DNA of 64,000 bases from contig CAZOKZ010000010.1 in NCBI GenBank assembly GCA_964580585.1, positions 1 to 64,000 of the forward strand, given 5' to 3'. A program made the translations under genes and the position numbers. This document shows positions 25,911-35,034 of the stretch, one piece after another. Positions within the stretch are counted from its first letter, which is position 1. Each line of letters starts with the position of its first letter. Source of the stretch: CAZOKZ01 sp964580585 (GTDB lineage: Bacteria; Sumerlaeota; Sumerlaeia; SLMS01; JAHLLQ01). The notes beneath the pieces are model-generated. The model had not been told where the DNA came from. It saw only the letters and a list, made by a program, of their open reading frames with translations, and did no database searches.

Positions 25911-26437
25911 TTATTGGAGAGCTTTCGTCACAAAATTGTGTGGATTGGGAAACCAACCCCTCCAGCTTACTGGATAGTTAAAGTTCAATGCTCACTTCTG
26001 CTCTTTCCCGTGTTCGCATTCCCGCAGGAAGAGCGCAACAAAATCCGGTATCGAGGAGCTTGCACTACTCTGTTTCATGACACTGAAACGAGGACTAAAA
26101 ACCCCGTCAAATCGGGTCAACCACAATCTTCCCGACTATCCTCGACCTCCCGGCAAAAACCTCGTGCTGCGGTACACCTTTCAAAACAACTCGTAGAGCA
26201 GAAGACTCGGGGTTATTTTGACGAGGGTCAACAGCTAAAGCACGCCCTTATGAGAGTAACGTGATTTTCTTCACGAACTGTTGACGTAACCCAGGGACGG
26301 TGGCAACTGACATCTGTAATTTCAGCAAAATTTCCAATCCGATCCAATAAACTCCCCCAAGAACCCCCTTGCTTTTCGGAGATTTTCCGCGATTATCCTG
26401 TATTTATTCATCGAATCGATCCAATTGTCGGCAGATC
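25911..26437. other. Gap between divergent operons (527 bp), no gene seen
   Basis: It separates the minus-strand pilus operon from the plus-strand TPR-Nif3 pair and must hold both promoters. I could not identify convincing -35/-10 pairs. A short dyad, TTGAC-GAGG-GTCAA near 26218-26231, is the only symmetric feature I noticed. Confidence 0.5.
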
Positions 26438-27397
26438 ATGGGGAAAAAATACCGCCATCCCACGAAAATTTCCTCGGCGTCTCGCGCGCCAGAGCAACCC
26501 CCTGAAACACACCAAGCCGCCGCGCCCCGCGTTCAAATACCCACAATCGCTACAATGATACTCCTTCTTGTCTTTTCGGTCGCGCTGCCCAGTTGGACTC
26601 TGCGTGAACTTCGGTCGGAAATTCTCGTCCGCCAGGGAAACCAGTTCAATTCAACCATTGATCTAGAACGGGCCGTCAAACTCGATCCTTATGAGCCAGA
26701 AGCGCGGCAATCGCTTGCTCGCCAACTGATTGCCGAGGAAAAAACCAAGTTTCAGATGATGCAATTCAGCCTGGCCGAGCCCGATGACCTGGAAAATGCA
26801 GTGCGCCTTCTGAAAGAAAACCTGCCTTCCTACGATTTTCGCCCCGAAAGTTTGCGCCTGCGCGGCGAAACGGGCCAGATGCTCTCCGAGCTTTACGCCA
26901 AAATGGGCGAGAAAGAAAGATCCTCTCAGTGGGCGCAGGAAAGTTACGAAAACTTTCTCGAAGCTGCCCGTGAGCTTCCTCGCCCCCAATCGCGCTCGGA
27001 ACTTTACAACGCCGCCATTGTTCTGGCGGCGCAACGAGTTGGCGAGCAAGCCGTGGCCGCTGAATTTCTTCTGCGCATGGATCGAGAAGGCGAACGGGCC
27101 ATCATCAACCGCCACGGGATGCTGAAAAACGCCACCCAAGGCTGGTTCGCCCTGGGGCTTCTCCCCCAGCAACTTCGCGAATTTCGCTATGCGCTGGTCG
27201 AACAACCCGCCAATCGGACACTGCTGGACAGCATGCGACTGGCCGCCACCCAACTGGGCCAACGCCCGAGTGTCCTGCGAACGCTTGAGTATTTGAAAGA
27301 TGAGGGTCGTTTGAACAACGAGGGCGAGAGTTTGCTGGAAGAATTACGCGACTCCTCGTCATCCACCTTGCAATCCGGGGAGGATACCCATGGCTGA
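26438..27397 (+). CDS. Membrane-anchored TPR-like protein
   Basis: 319 residues from ATG 26438. The frame is open further upstream, but the region before the ATG is not protein-like. A basic, Pro-rich cytoplasmic head (1-38) is followed by one transmembrane helix (about 40-56, IATMILLLVFSVALPSW). A helical repeat domain follows (LERAVKLDPYEPEARQSLARQLIAEEKTK...). The last 8 bases overlap the start of the nif3 gene, so the two are translationally coupled. No family name is recognised. Confidence 0.78.
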   Translation: MGKKYRHPTKISSASRAPEQPPETHQAAAPRVQIPTIATMILLLVFSVALPSWTLRELRSEILVRQGNQFNSTIDLERAVKLDPYEPEARQSLARQLIAEEKTKFQMMQFSLAEPDDLENAVRLLKENLPSYDFRPESLRLRGETGQMLSELYAKMGEKERSSQWAQESYENFLEAARELPRPQSRSELYNAAIVLAAQRVGEQAVAAEFLLRMDREGERAIINRHGMLKNATQGWFALGLLPQQLREFRYALVEQPANRTLLDSMRLAATQLGQRPSVLRTLEYLKDEGRLNNEGESLLEELRDSSSSTLQSGEDTHG

Positions 27398-28526
27398 GAA
27401 AACGTTGCGGATCAGCGATTTAATCGGTGCGATCGATAAAATCGCCCCGTTTCGCCTGGCGGAATCGTGGGATAATGTTGGGCTTCAAATTGGACGTTCC
27501 GATCGCCCTGCCGGGCGCATCCTCGTGGCACTGGAAATTTCGCCCGAAGTCATCGAGGAAATCAAACACCTCGAAATCAACACCTTGGTCACTCACCACC
27601 CGTTGATTTTCTCCCCGCTCAAATCGCTCAACGAAACCTCTCCGATTGCTGCGTGGTGCTGTGAATTGGTGCGTTTGGGCGTCAACCTGATTGCCGCTCA
27701 CACGAATCTGGATTCGGTTGCCGAAGGCACCAACGGTGAAATCGCCGATCGTCTTGGCTTGGAAAACCGGCGGTTTTTGCTGCCGAACGCTCCAACGAAC
27801 GAATCCGTCAAGTTCGTCGTTTTCGTCCCCGAACCGCACGCGAACGCGGTGATCGAAGCTGCTGTCAACGCAGGCGCAGGAACAATTGGCGATTACAGCC
27901 ACTGTTCGTTTCGCTCGCCGGGAACGGGAACGTACAAGCCATTGGAAGGCGCGAAACCTTTTGCAGGCACCGTCGGCCAGTTGGAAGAAGCCGAAGATGA
28001 AGTCCGGCTTGAAATCGTCTGCCCGCGCGGGCGCATTGGCCGCCTTATCGAGGCTGTCAAACGCGTGCATCCTTACGAAGAAGTGGCGTTCGACGTGTAT
28101 CCGCTCGAACCGAATGGCGAAGCCACGACGGGTCTCGGGTTGGTTGGCGAATTGGTCGAAGAGTGCGATCTGCGCCAGTTTGTCGATCAGTGCAAAAAGG
28201 CTTTCGAGATACAAGTGGTTGGCCTGGTGGGCGAGGAAACGCGCAAAATCAACCGCGTGGCGATTTGTTCCGGTGCGGGAGGCGAAGCCGTGCGTCGCTG
28301 GCGCCCCGGCACAGCGGACGTGCTGGTAACCGGTGAAATGACCCACCACCAATGCGCCGAAGCCCGCGACCGAGGTTTCGCCGTGGTGCTCGTCGGCCAT
28401 TATGCCAGCGAAGTCATCGTCGCCGACCGCCTCGCCCGCATGATCCGCGAACACCCTCTGCTTGCCGAATACGCACCCGATGTGCTTGTCTCGCGCCAGG
28501 AAATCGATCCCCTGCGCCGGGTGTAA
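27390..28526 (+). CDS. Nif3-like dinuclear metal-centre protein (DUF34/NIF3)
   Basis: 378 residues, the long bacterial form with a PII/CutA-like insertion in the middle (about 130-225, as in YqfO). Metal-ligand motifs are visible: VTHHPLIF (His about 69-70), AAHTNLD, and at the C-terminus TGEMTHHQCAEA with GHYASE. The family binds two metals in a hexameric ring; a GTP cyclohydrolase I-like role is often annotated, but the physiological function is not settled. It is coupled by overlap to the upstream TPR gene. A facing-repeat pair follows the stop. Confidence 0.95.
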   Translation: MAEKTLRISDLIGAIDKIAPFRLAESWDNVGLQIGRSDRPAGRILVALEISPEVIEEIKHLEINTLVTHHPLIFSPLKSLNETSPIAAWCCELVRLGVNLIAAHTNLDSVAEGTNGEIADRLGLENRRFLLPNAPTNESVKFVVFVPEPHANAVIEAAVNAGAGTIGDYSHCSFRSPGTGTYKPLEGAKPFAGTVGQLEEAEDEVRLEIVCPRGRIGRLIEAVKRVHPYEEVAFDVYPLEPNGEATTGLGLVGELVEECDLRQFVDQCKKAFEIQVVGLVGEETRKINRVAICSGAGGEAVRRWRPGTADVLVTGEMTHHQCAEARDRGFAVVLVGHYASEVIVADRLARMIREHPLLAEYAPDVLVSRQEIDPLRRV

Positions 28527-28534
28527 TAACGGAA

Positions 28535-28665
28535 AGATGAGGGATAAAGGATGACGGATGAATAATGGGATAAGGTGAAAACGATGATCTTGATCAAGCT
28601 TTCGTTACAAAACGTTCGGAATCTGTGAAAGTACATCCTTCATCCCTCATCCTTACATCCTTTCA
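28535..28665. repeat. Facing pair of 'GGATGA' repeats (family C)
   Basis: A purine-rich tract at 28535-28575 (GATGAGGGATAAAGGATGA and onward) faces its near-complement at 28633-28665 (CATCCTTCATCCCTCATCC). It lies between the convergent nif3 and histidine kinase genes, so it could fold into a long hairpin in either transcript. Confidence 0.8.
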
Positions 28666-30084
28666 ATTCTTCACCCGTTGCAGCGTAATCTGCGCACGAC
28701 AGCCTTTGCCTTTTTCGCTTTCCAACTCCAACCGTCCACCGGCGGCTTCGACAATCGAGCGGCTGAGCGATAATCCCAGCCCGGTGCCTTCGGGGCGCGT
28801 GGTAAAAAACGGATCGAACACCTGGGCCAGCGTCGCGGCGTCCATGCCGGGGCCATTATCCTGCACATCGATGCGAACCGTGTGATGCTTTTCCGCTGAA
28901 ACACGCACCGTAACTTGAGCGCCTTCGGTGCCCGCCAGTGCGTCCTGGGCGTTGCGCAGCAGGTTGAGCAGCACTTGGCGCAACCGTCGGTCGCCAAACT
29001 GAACGGGCAGTGATTCGTCGGGCACGTGGGCTTCGACGGCCAGCGTGCTTGGCGCGCCTTTTTGAAACAAGCGCACCGTTTGACGTACGGATTCGGCGGC
29101 ATCGGTGGTGCCGCCGTCTTCGTCAGGCTTCTCGCGGCTGAAATTTAAAAACTGGTCGGTCAGATCGCGCAATCGCTTGGTTTCATCCTGTAAATCGTCG
29201 AGCACGACGGGAAAATCTTTCTTCAATTTTTCGTCTGTGCTGCCGCCGATCATCGCGCGCATTTCTTCGATGGAAAGCATAATAATCCCAAGCGGATTGC
29301 GGATTTCATGGGCGATTCCCGCCGTAGCGGTGCCAAGCGCACGTAACCGGTCGCTTTGATCAGCCATGCGTTCTGCCTGGACCGCGCGACGAATCAAACG
29401 CGAAAGCATCCACCATAGCATCAAAATCAACACCGCCCCGGCTATCGCACCGAACGTCAAACGGCGCACCATGCGCGGGCGTGGAAGCTCTTCCTGCCAG
29501 TTCGCTTCGAGACGCAGCACGCCAATCACGCGATCGTCTTCCGTGATGATGGGATGATAAGCGCGTTTGATCGTTTCCACCGCTTTTTTGCCCGCGTAGC
29601 CCGGCACGTTGTTGGCCGCCTGGGCGATCAAGCTGGCGTCTTCGGTATAAAATTGCGGACGGATCGGTTCGAGATACAGTTGCTTGGCATCGGCCACCAG
29701 ATACCCATCGGGCGATAAAATCGCCACGTTCTGGTTTTCTCCACCGCGTTGAGACACCTCGGCCAGCGAACGCAGCAGCGATTCAGTCGAGGGCAGGTTG
29801 GCATAAGGTTCGAGACTGGCGAAATCCGTGCGTTTTTCTTCGGGAATCCAGGCTACATCCAGGTAAAACAAGTTATCGTCGGGAATCGCCCCGGCTACAA
29901 AAGCGGCGCTGTCTTGAAGACCGCGTTCGAGAAGTTGCTCCTGGGTACGCACCAGATGAATGAACGCTACCCAACCACCCAAATTCACCAGAAGCAGCAA
30001 AATTGCCAAAATCGCCAACGCCACGCGAGCGGTATGACCGGCGCCTTGCGAAGAAGTTCTTGAACCGTTGGATTTCGGCGGCAC
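28663..30084 (-). CDS. Membrane sensor histidine kinase
   Basis: 473 residues from GTG 30084, preceded by AAGG. Two transmembrane helices (about 20-42 and 205-224) flank a periplasmic sensor domain with no family I can name. The HisKA motif is GIAHEIRNPLG (His about 260). The ATPase domain has N box LRQVLLNLLRNAQDA, G1 QDNGPGM, F box FDPFFTTRPEG and G2 GTGLGLSLSRSIVEAAGG, as in NtrB/ZraS-type kinases. No response regulator is adjacent, so it is an orphan; NtrC-type regulators are the usual partners of this subtype. The stop lies within the repeat tract at 28663. Confidence 0.93.
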   Translation of the reverse strand: MPPKSNGSRTSSQGAGHTARVALAILAILLLLVNLGGWVAFIHLVRTQEQLLERGLQDSAAFVAGAIPDDNLFYLDVAWIPEEKRTDFASLEPYANLPSTESLLRSLAEVSQRGGENQNVAILSPDGYLVADAKQLYLEPIRPQFYTEDASLIAQAANNVPGYAGKKAVETIKRAYHPIITEDDRVIGVLRLEANWQEELPRPRMVRRLTFGAIAGAVLILMLWWMLSRLIRRAVQAERMADQSDRLRALGTATAGIAHEIRNPLGIIMLSIEEMRAMIGGSTDEKLKKDFPVVLDDLQDETKRLRDLTDQFLNFSREKPDEDGGTTDAAESVRQTVRLFQKGAPSTLAVEAHVPDESLPVQFGDRRLRQVLLNLLRNAQDALAGTEGAQVTVRVSAEKHHTVRIDVQDNGPGMDAATLAQVFDPFFTTRPEGTGLGLSLSRSIVEAAGGRLELESEKGKGCRAQITLQRVKN

Positions 30085-30112
30085 GCGAGTGTGACCTTAC
30101 CGGAAAATGACT

Positions 30113-30142
30113 ATCCCGTGAATCCTGTCCATCCTGTCTAAA
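30113..30142. repeat. 'ATCCTGTCCATCCTGTC' tract (family C-like)
   Basis: Short pyrimidine-rich repeat (GAATCCTGTCCATCCTGTCT) in the 67-bp gap between the YpdA-like and histidine kinase genes, similar to the tract at 38577-38603. Confidence 0.55.
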
Positions 30143-30151
30143 CGGTATTCT

Positions 30152-31135
30152 CTACCCCGTCAATGCCCGCAATCCTTGTAAAATCATCTCGCCGTGATGA
30201 CGCGAGTTTTCAATGAACACGTGGCCGCTGACATTGCCCGCGATGATCGTCCCCGCCACGAACAAACCGGGCACGTTAGTCTCCAGCGTCGCTTCGTCGT
30301 GTTTCGGAATGTTGGTTTCCGGTTCGACCTCGATGCCCATCGAACGCAAAAAACCAACCGGCGGATCGTAGCCCGTCTGGCAGATGATAAAATCGTTTTC
30401 GATGGTGATTTCCGAGCCGTCTTCGCGTTCCAACATCACTGTTTCCCAGTCGATGCGTTTGACATTTGTGCCCAAATATCCCGTAATTTCGCCATTTTTC
30501 AGTCTGTTCTGAATGTCCGGAAGAAGCCAGTATTTGATCCCATACCCACGCAATTCGGGACGGTGATAGGAGAGCGAAACTTGTGATCCGGCGCGCCAGA
30601 GCAGCAGCGCCGTTTCGATGGCCGAATTACGTCCCCCAACAATCAATGTCTTTTTGCCAACGTACGGATGCGGCTCGCGGAATTTGTACGTAACCTTGTC
30701 GAGTTCCTCCCCCGGCACGCCGAGTTTACGTGGGTTTTCAAACGCGCCGCATGCCACGACAACACTGCGCGCTTCGACGGTTTCGCGTTCGCCTCCGCGC
30801 TTGCGCAACGTCACGCGAAAATGCCCTTCGGGTTGGCGTTCGGCGGCCTCGACAGTCACAAACGTGCGCACCGGCAAGCGACGGTCGTGCGCGAAACGCG
30901 ACAGGTAGGCGAGGTATTGCTGGCGCGAGGGTTTTTCCTCGGTAATCGTCAGCGGGAATTCGTCGATTTCGAGCAATTCGCGCGTCGAAAAGAACTGCAT
31001 GAAGGTCGGGTACTGCGCGATATGGTTCGCCAAGGGTCCTTTATCGACGATCAAGAACGACAGCCCCGCTTTCGCGAAACTGTTTCCCACCGCCAATCCC
31101 GCCGGACCGGCACCGATAATCAGACTGTCGAGCAC
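30152..31135 (-). CDS. ypdA: YpdA-family putative bacillithiol disulfide reductase
   Basis: 327 residues from GTG 31135, preceded by AAAGGA; longer frames read through repeat sequence. It is a small FAD/NAD(P)H flavoprotein. The FAD site GAGPAGLAVG lies at the N-terminus, then DKGPLANHIAQYPTFMQFFST, the second dinucleotide site VGGRNSAIETALLLWRAG, and the closing FVAGTIIAGNVSGHVFIENSRHHG. These are hallmarks of YpdA (Bdr), which reduces bacillithiol disulfide. It lacks the CXXC of thioredoxin reductases, as expected for the family. Its presence hints at bacillithiol or N-methyl-bacillithiol chemistry in this organism, though no bsh genes are in the window. Confidence 0.88.
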   Translation of the reverse strand: MLDSLIIGAGPAGLAVGNSFAKAGLSFLIVDKGPLANHIAQYPTFMQFFSTRELLEIDEFPLTITEEKPSRQQYLAYLSRFAHDRRLPVRTFVTVEAAERQPEGHFRVTLRKRGGERETVEARSVVVACGAFENPRKLGVPGEELDKVTYKFREPHPYVGKKTLIVGGRNSAIETALLLWRAGSQVSLSYHRPELRGYGIKYWLLPDIQNRLKNGEITGYLGTNVKRIDWETVMLEREDGSEITIENDFIICQTGYDPPVGFLRSMGIEVEPETNIPKHDEATLETNVPGLFVAGTIIAGNVSGHVFIENSRHHGEMILQGLRALTG

Positions 31136-31459
31136 AAGAAGAGTCCTTTCGGTTTCAAGGATAAGGGATGAAGGCAAAGGACAAAAAGGCACAAGGGGGG
31201 ACAACCAAACTCGAATCTATTTTGCCTTCTGCCTTAATATGTTTCATCCATCATCCGTCATCCTTCATCCTTGCCGTTGCAAGGTTCGCGCCCGGTTGCT
31301 CCCCGGTCAAGTGTCGTGAGCGCGCCCACAAGCCCCCGGGCGGGGATTCAAGGGAAATTTTTCCCCACCAGCGCCCTTGACGGCAGGCAGGCGGCTGGGC
31401 CACAACCTGCCTCCCAAGTTTGCTCGACCCGCTTGGATTTCTCGAAAAGAGGCCGATTC
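31136..31459. other. Gap before gltX (324 bp): repeat pair and GC-rich leader
   Basis: It contains a facing pair of family C repeats (about 31157-31180 and 31247-31272) between divergent genes, then a GC-rich stretch with local inverted repeats (GGGAAATTTTTCCC near 31350, GGCAGG...CCTGCC near 31383-31412). I saw no T-box features and no known riboswitch. Confidence 0.55.
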
Positions 31460-32941
31460 GTGACTGTTCGCGTACGATTTGCTCCTTCGCCGACGGGATT
31501 TTTACACGTCGGAGGCGCCCGCACGGCGCTGTTTAACTGGCTGTGGGCACGCCATAATCAAGGCACGTTCATCCTGCGTATCGAGGACACCGACCTCGAA
31601 CGCAGCACCCAGGAATCGACCGACCAGATTCTCGAATCGATGAAATGGCTTGGCTTGGATTGGGATGAAGGCCCGTTTTTTCAGAGCCAGCGTTCGGAGC
31701 TTTATCGCGAAAATCTCGAAAAACTGATCGCTTCGGGCTACGCCTATCGCGCGTTTGAAACGCCCGAGGAATTGGATGCCATGCGCGCCAAGGCCCAGGC
31801 CGAAGGACGCAATCCGATCTATGATCGGCGGTCGCTTCGTCTATCGCCCGAAGAAATTCAGGCCAACATCGATGCGGGCAAGCCGTTCGTGTGGCGCTTC
31901 AAGTGCCCCGAAGGCGAAACGGTGGTTCCCGAGACGCTGATGAAGGGCGATTCCGGTTGTAAATTCGACAACGAATCGCTCGGCGATTTTGCGCTGACGC
32001 GCTCGGGGACGGAGGACAACTGGGGAGCGCCGTTGTTCAATTTCTGCTGTGCCATCGACGACGCCGACATGGGCATTACGCACGTGATTCGCGGCGCGGA
32101 TCACTTGTCCAACACACCGCGCCAAATGATGGTGTTGCGCGCGTTGGGTTTCGACGTGCCGACGTACACGCACTTGCCGTTGATCATGAAGGGCGGCAAA
32201 AAAATGAGCAAACGCGATGCAGACGCAGACCCGCGCACACCCGTGTCGGTTTCCGCCCGCCGCGATCTTGGTTACTTGCGCGAATCGACCATGAATTTCC
32301 TGGCGATGCTGGGTTGGAGCTTCGACGACAAGACCGAAATTTTCTCCGTCCCCGAACTGATCGAAAAGTTCTCGCTGGACGGTCTTTCCAAGGCGAATGC
32401 GAACTTCGACGAAGACAAATACCTGTTCCTGAACGGTTGGTATATTCGCAACCGTCCGGCGGCAGAAGTTGTTGAACTGGTCAAACCGTTTCTCGAAGCG
32501 GCAGGGTTTACTGCGAGCGAACGGGGCGATGATTGGCTCGCCAATGTGATCGGACTGGAAATTGAACGCTGCAAATTACTGAGCGAGTTTCCCGAAGCGT
32601 TGGAATATTTCTTCCACGCGCCGGAAACGTATGAAGAAAAGGGCGTTAAAAAGCTTTTCGCCAAAGACGGCGGCGGAGAAATCCTGTCGGCGGCAGGCAA
32701 ATGCCTGGCGGAAACTGAGGATTTCACCCACGAAGGACTCGAAGCCGCCCTGCGCGCGCTGGGTGAAAAGATGGAATTGGGCTTTGGTAAGATCGCCCAG
32801 CCAATTCGTCTCGCGGTGACGGGCCGCATGGCCAGTCCCGGGCTATTTGATGTATTAATGGCCCTGGGACGTGACGAATGTGTCACTCGCATCGAGCTTG
32901 CGGCGCAACGGGTAGCGGAAGGCGCAATCCTCACGACTTGA
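31460..32941 (+). CDS. gltX: Glutamyl-tRNA synthetase
   Basis: 493 residues from GTG 31460, with AAGAGG seven bases upstream; the open frame extends 63 codons further but that part is repeat and leader sequence. It charges tRNA with glutamate. The class I signature PSPTGFLHVGGAR (HIGH-type, about residue 16), IEDTDLERS, the KMSKS-type loop KKMSKR (about 247) and the C-terminal anticodon-binding helical domain are present. Single-copy in this window. Normal length for the bacterial enzyme. Confidence 0.96.
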   Translation: MTVRVRFAPSPTGFLHVGGARTALFNWLWARHNQGTFILRIEDTDLERSTQESTDQILESMKWLGLDWDEGPFFQSQRSELYRENLEKLIASGYAYRAFETPEELDAMRAKAQAEGRNPIYDRRSLRLSPEEIQANIDAGKPFVWRFKCPEGETVVPETLMKGDSGCKFDNESLGDFALTRSGTEDNWGAPLFNFCCAIDDADMGITHVIRGADHLSNTPRQMMVLRALGFDVPTYTHLPLIMKGGKKMSKRDADADPRTPVSVSARRDLGYLRESTMNFLAMLGWSFDDKTEIFSVPELIEKFSLDGLSKANANFDEDKYLFLNGWYIRNRPAAEVVELVKPFLEAAGFTASERGDDWLANVIGLEIERCKLLSEFPEALEYFFHAPETYEEKGVKKLFAKDGGGEILSAAGKCLAETEDFTHEGLEAALRALGEKMELGFGKIAQPIRLAVTGRMASPGLFDVLMALGRDECVTRIELAAQRVAEGAILTT

Positions 32942-33507
32942 GATTTTCTGAAAATCGTCACAGAAATATGTGCAGGAAACCGATAAACCTGACACGTTCC
33001 TGACAAAATTGACGGTTTTTTGATTAGTCGAGGAGCAACCTCTTAAAAGCTCCTGAACCCCTGATAGAACTGGACTTTGAGCGCTTTGACTGAGACAGGA
33101 CTGCAATTGGAGTCTTGTCATCCAAATCAAGACAGAAACCTGAGACAAAAAGACTTAGGCATATTTCGCCCCATGAAATTTTCAAGAGAGAAAAGCCTTG
33201 AAGGCGAGCAAGGAAATTTGATACTTCTCGTCCCCTGAGATGATTCCCCGGGAGAATTCCAGCGTCACGCAGGAATGCAGAGTGTGACTTCAAAGTGAAG
33301 CGGTCTTTGAAGTCGGTAGAAGTATCTTCTGACCGTGCGGGTCAGGGAAATCGAAGGGTGGATTGCTTGATCGTCAGTTGACCCGAATGGTGGTGGGTTG
33401 CACGACGAACAAACGAGAACGGGCCACGAGCCGCCACCTGGACGCAGCATAGCACTCGACGCACGAATTCTTCCTCCTTGGCTACTTTACCCATGGAAAG
33501 TATTTCA
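32942..33507. other. Gap upstream of dnaA (566 bp), no gene or oriC seen
   Basis: This is where an origin is often found, but I see no TTATCCACA-type DnaA boxes on either strand, no AT-rich unwinding element and no GATC cluster. No conserved short frame or strong terminator is evident. Confidence 0.6.
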
Positions 33508-34950
33508 ATGCCCCAAGTAACAGCCGATGTGTGGGACAAGGCTCTGGCAACCCTGCGCGAAGTTGTTGGTGAAGACGAATTCAACGCTTGGTTGATGCCG
33601 ATCGCCTTTCGGGAATACGAAGACAACGACAACCTGGTGACGCTTTCGGTCGCCAGTGAGTTTTATCAGCGGTGGATCAGCCGCAAATATCTGGAGCCGA
33701 TCAAAGCGGCCATTTCCGATGCCCTCGGCAACGAGGTCCAGGTGGAAGTGATCGTTTCGACTCCCCAGGCAGAGGAAGACCCAATGGCGCCTTCCCCGGC
33801 GGTCGAGCGTTCGCCCGCCAGCCTGCGCGGTATCACCGGCGAAGCGCCCCGAGTCGTCCGCCAACACGGACGCGCAATGGGCGAAGATGCCGACGATAAA
33901 ACTCCAATGCCTGAACGCCTGCGGCTCAGCCCGCGGTACACGTTCGATGACTTCGTTGTGGGAGAAAGCAATCGTTACTCCCACGCTGCGGCCCAATCGG
34001 TGGCCGATCCCGATTCGCAAGCGTTCAACCCGTTGTTTATCTATGGTCCGTCCGGGCTGGGGAAAACCCACCTGATGCAGGCCATCGGCCACACCTACTT
34101 GCGTAAACGCCGCAACGCCAATGTCCTCTATGTAACCTCCGAGCAATTCATCAACGCCTTCATCGAAAGCATCCAGAGCAAACGTTCGCTGGATTTCCGC
34201 AATCAGTACCGCAGTGTCGATCTGCTGTTGCTCGACGACGTGCAGTTCCTGATGGGCAAAGAGCGAACACAGCAGGAAGTTTTCCATACGTTCAATACGT
34301 TGTTCGACGAAGGCAAAAAAATCGTTCTGACCAGCGATCGTCCACCCAAGGACTTGTCCACGCTCGAAGAACGCCTGCGATCACGCTTCGAGTGGGGCGT
34401 AATTGCGGACATCCAACCGCCGGACCTGGAAACACGAATCGCCATTTTGCGCCAGAAGGCCCGCGCCGAGAACCTGAGCCTGCCGATGGACGTGATTGCG
34501 TACATCGCCGAGTGGGTGAAGTCGAACATTCGCGAACTGGAAGGCGCTCTCAAGCGCATCAAGGTTTACGCCAGCCTGCACAACTGCCCGATCAACCTGG
34601 AAGTTGCCCGCGAAGTGCTCAGCCACCTGATCGTCGGCCAACCACAAAGCCGCGTGACGATCGAGGACATCCAGCGCAACGTGTGCGAGTATTTCGAGAT
34701 TTCGTCCCAGCAGCTTCTGGGCGCGAATCGATCGAAGAAATTCAGCCAGCCGCGTCACTTGGCGCTGTATCTGTGCCGCGAGTTGACCGACCTGAGCTTT
34801 CCCGACATCGCCCAGAAATTCGGCGGCAAGGATCACACGTCGGTGATTTATGCCTATCGCAAGATCAAAGCGGCAGCGGAAAACGACCCGAACATGTCCA
34901 GCATCATCACGTACCTGACCAAGCAAATCGAAAAAGGCCAGTCGGACTGA
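33508..34950 (+). CDS. dnaA: Chromosomal replication initiator DnaA
   Basis: 480 residues from ATG 33508, with GGAAAG seven bases upstream; ATG 33493 is an in-frame alternative. Domain I (1-75, VWDKALATLREVVGEDEFNAWL), a Pro/Ser linker, AAA+ domain III with Walker A GPSGLGKT (about 180) and Walker B LLLLDDVQFL (about 238), sensor LTSDRPP, and domain IV with GGKDHTSVIYAYRKI (about 437) that binds DnaA boxes. It opens the replication origin. dnaN and recF do not follow, and no DnaA boxes are visible nearby, so this dnaA may be separate from oriC. A clear terminator follows. Confidence 0.97.
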   Translation: MPQVTADVWDKALATLREVVGEDEFNAWLMPIAFREYEDNDNLVTLSVASEFYQRWISRKYLEPIKAAISDALGNEVQVEVIVSTPQAEEDPMAPSPAVERSPASLRGITGEAPRVVRQHGRAMGEDADDKTPMPERLRLSPRYTFDDFVVGESNRYSHAAAQSVADPDSQAFNPLFIYGPSGLGKTHLMQAIGHTYLRKRRNANVLYVTSEQFINAFIESIQSKRSLDFRNQYRSVDLLLLDDVQFLMGKERTQQEVFHTFNTLFDEGKKIVLTSDRPPKDLSTLEERLRSRFEWGVIADIQPPDLETRIAILRQKARAENLSLPMDVIAYIAEWVKSNIRELEGALKRIKVYASLHNCPINLEVAREVLSHLIVGQPQSRVTIEDIQRNVCEYFEISSQQLLGANRSKKFSQPRHLALYLCRELTDLSFPDIAQKFGGKDHTSVIYAYRKIKAAAENDPNMSSIITYLTKQIEKGQSD

Positions 34951-34977
34951 TCGGCTTTCCACCACTGAAAATGAGCA

Positions 34978-35008
34978 ACGGACCTGGGCAACCGGGTCCG
35001 TTTCGTTT
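34978..35008 (+). terminator. Intrinsic terminator after dnaA
   Basis: A 9-bp stem ACGGACCTG/CGGGTCCGT (34978-34986 with 34993-35001, one G-T pair), loop GGCAAC, then TTCGTTT. It lies 28 bases after the dnaA stop. Confidence 0.88.
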
Positions 35009-35034
35009 ATACCAATAACCGTTTCCCAGGGACT

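Noticed and set aside
26218..26231. TTGAC-GAGG-GTCAA dyad as an operator
   Set aside because: Short, with no promoter boxes at sensible spacing; left only as a note in the gap entry.
31300..31459. T-box or other riboswitch upstream of gltX
   Set aside because: Local inverted repeats exist but no T-box sequence, specifier loop or antiterminator pair could be built.
32942..33507. Possible oriC upstream of dnaA
   Set aside because: No DnaA-box cluster, AT-rich element or iterons seen; only isolated near-matches far away (near 23476 and 25937).
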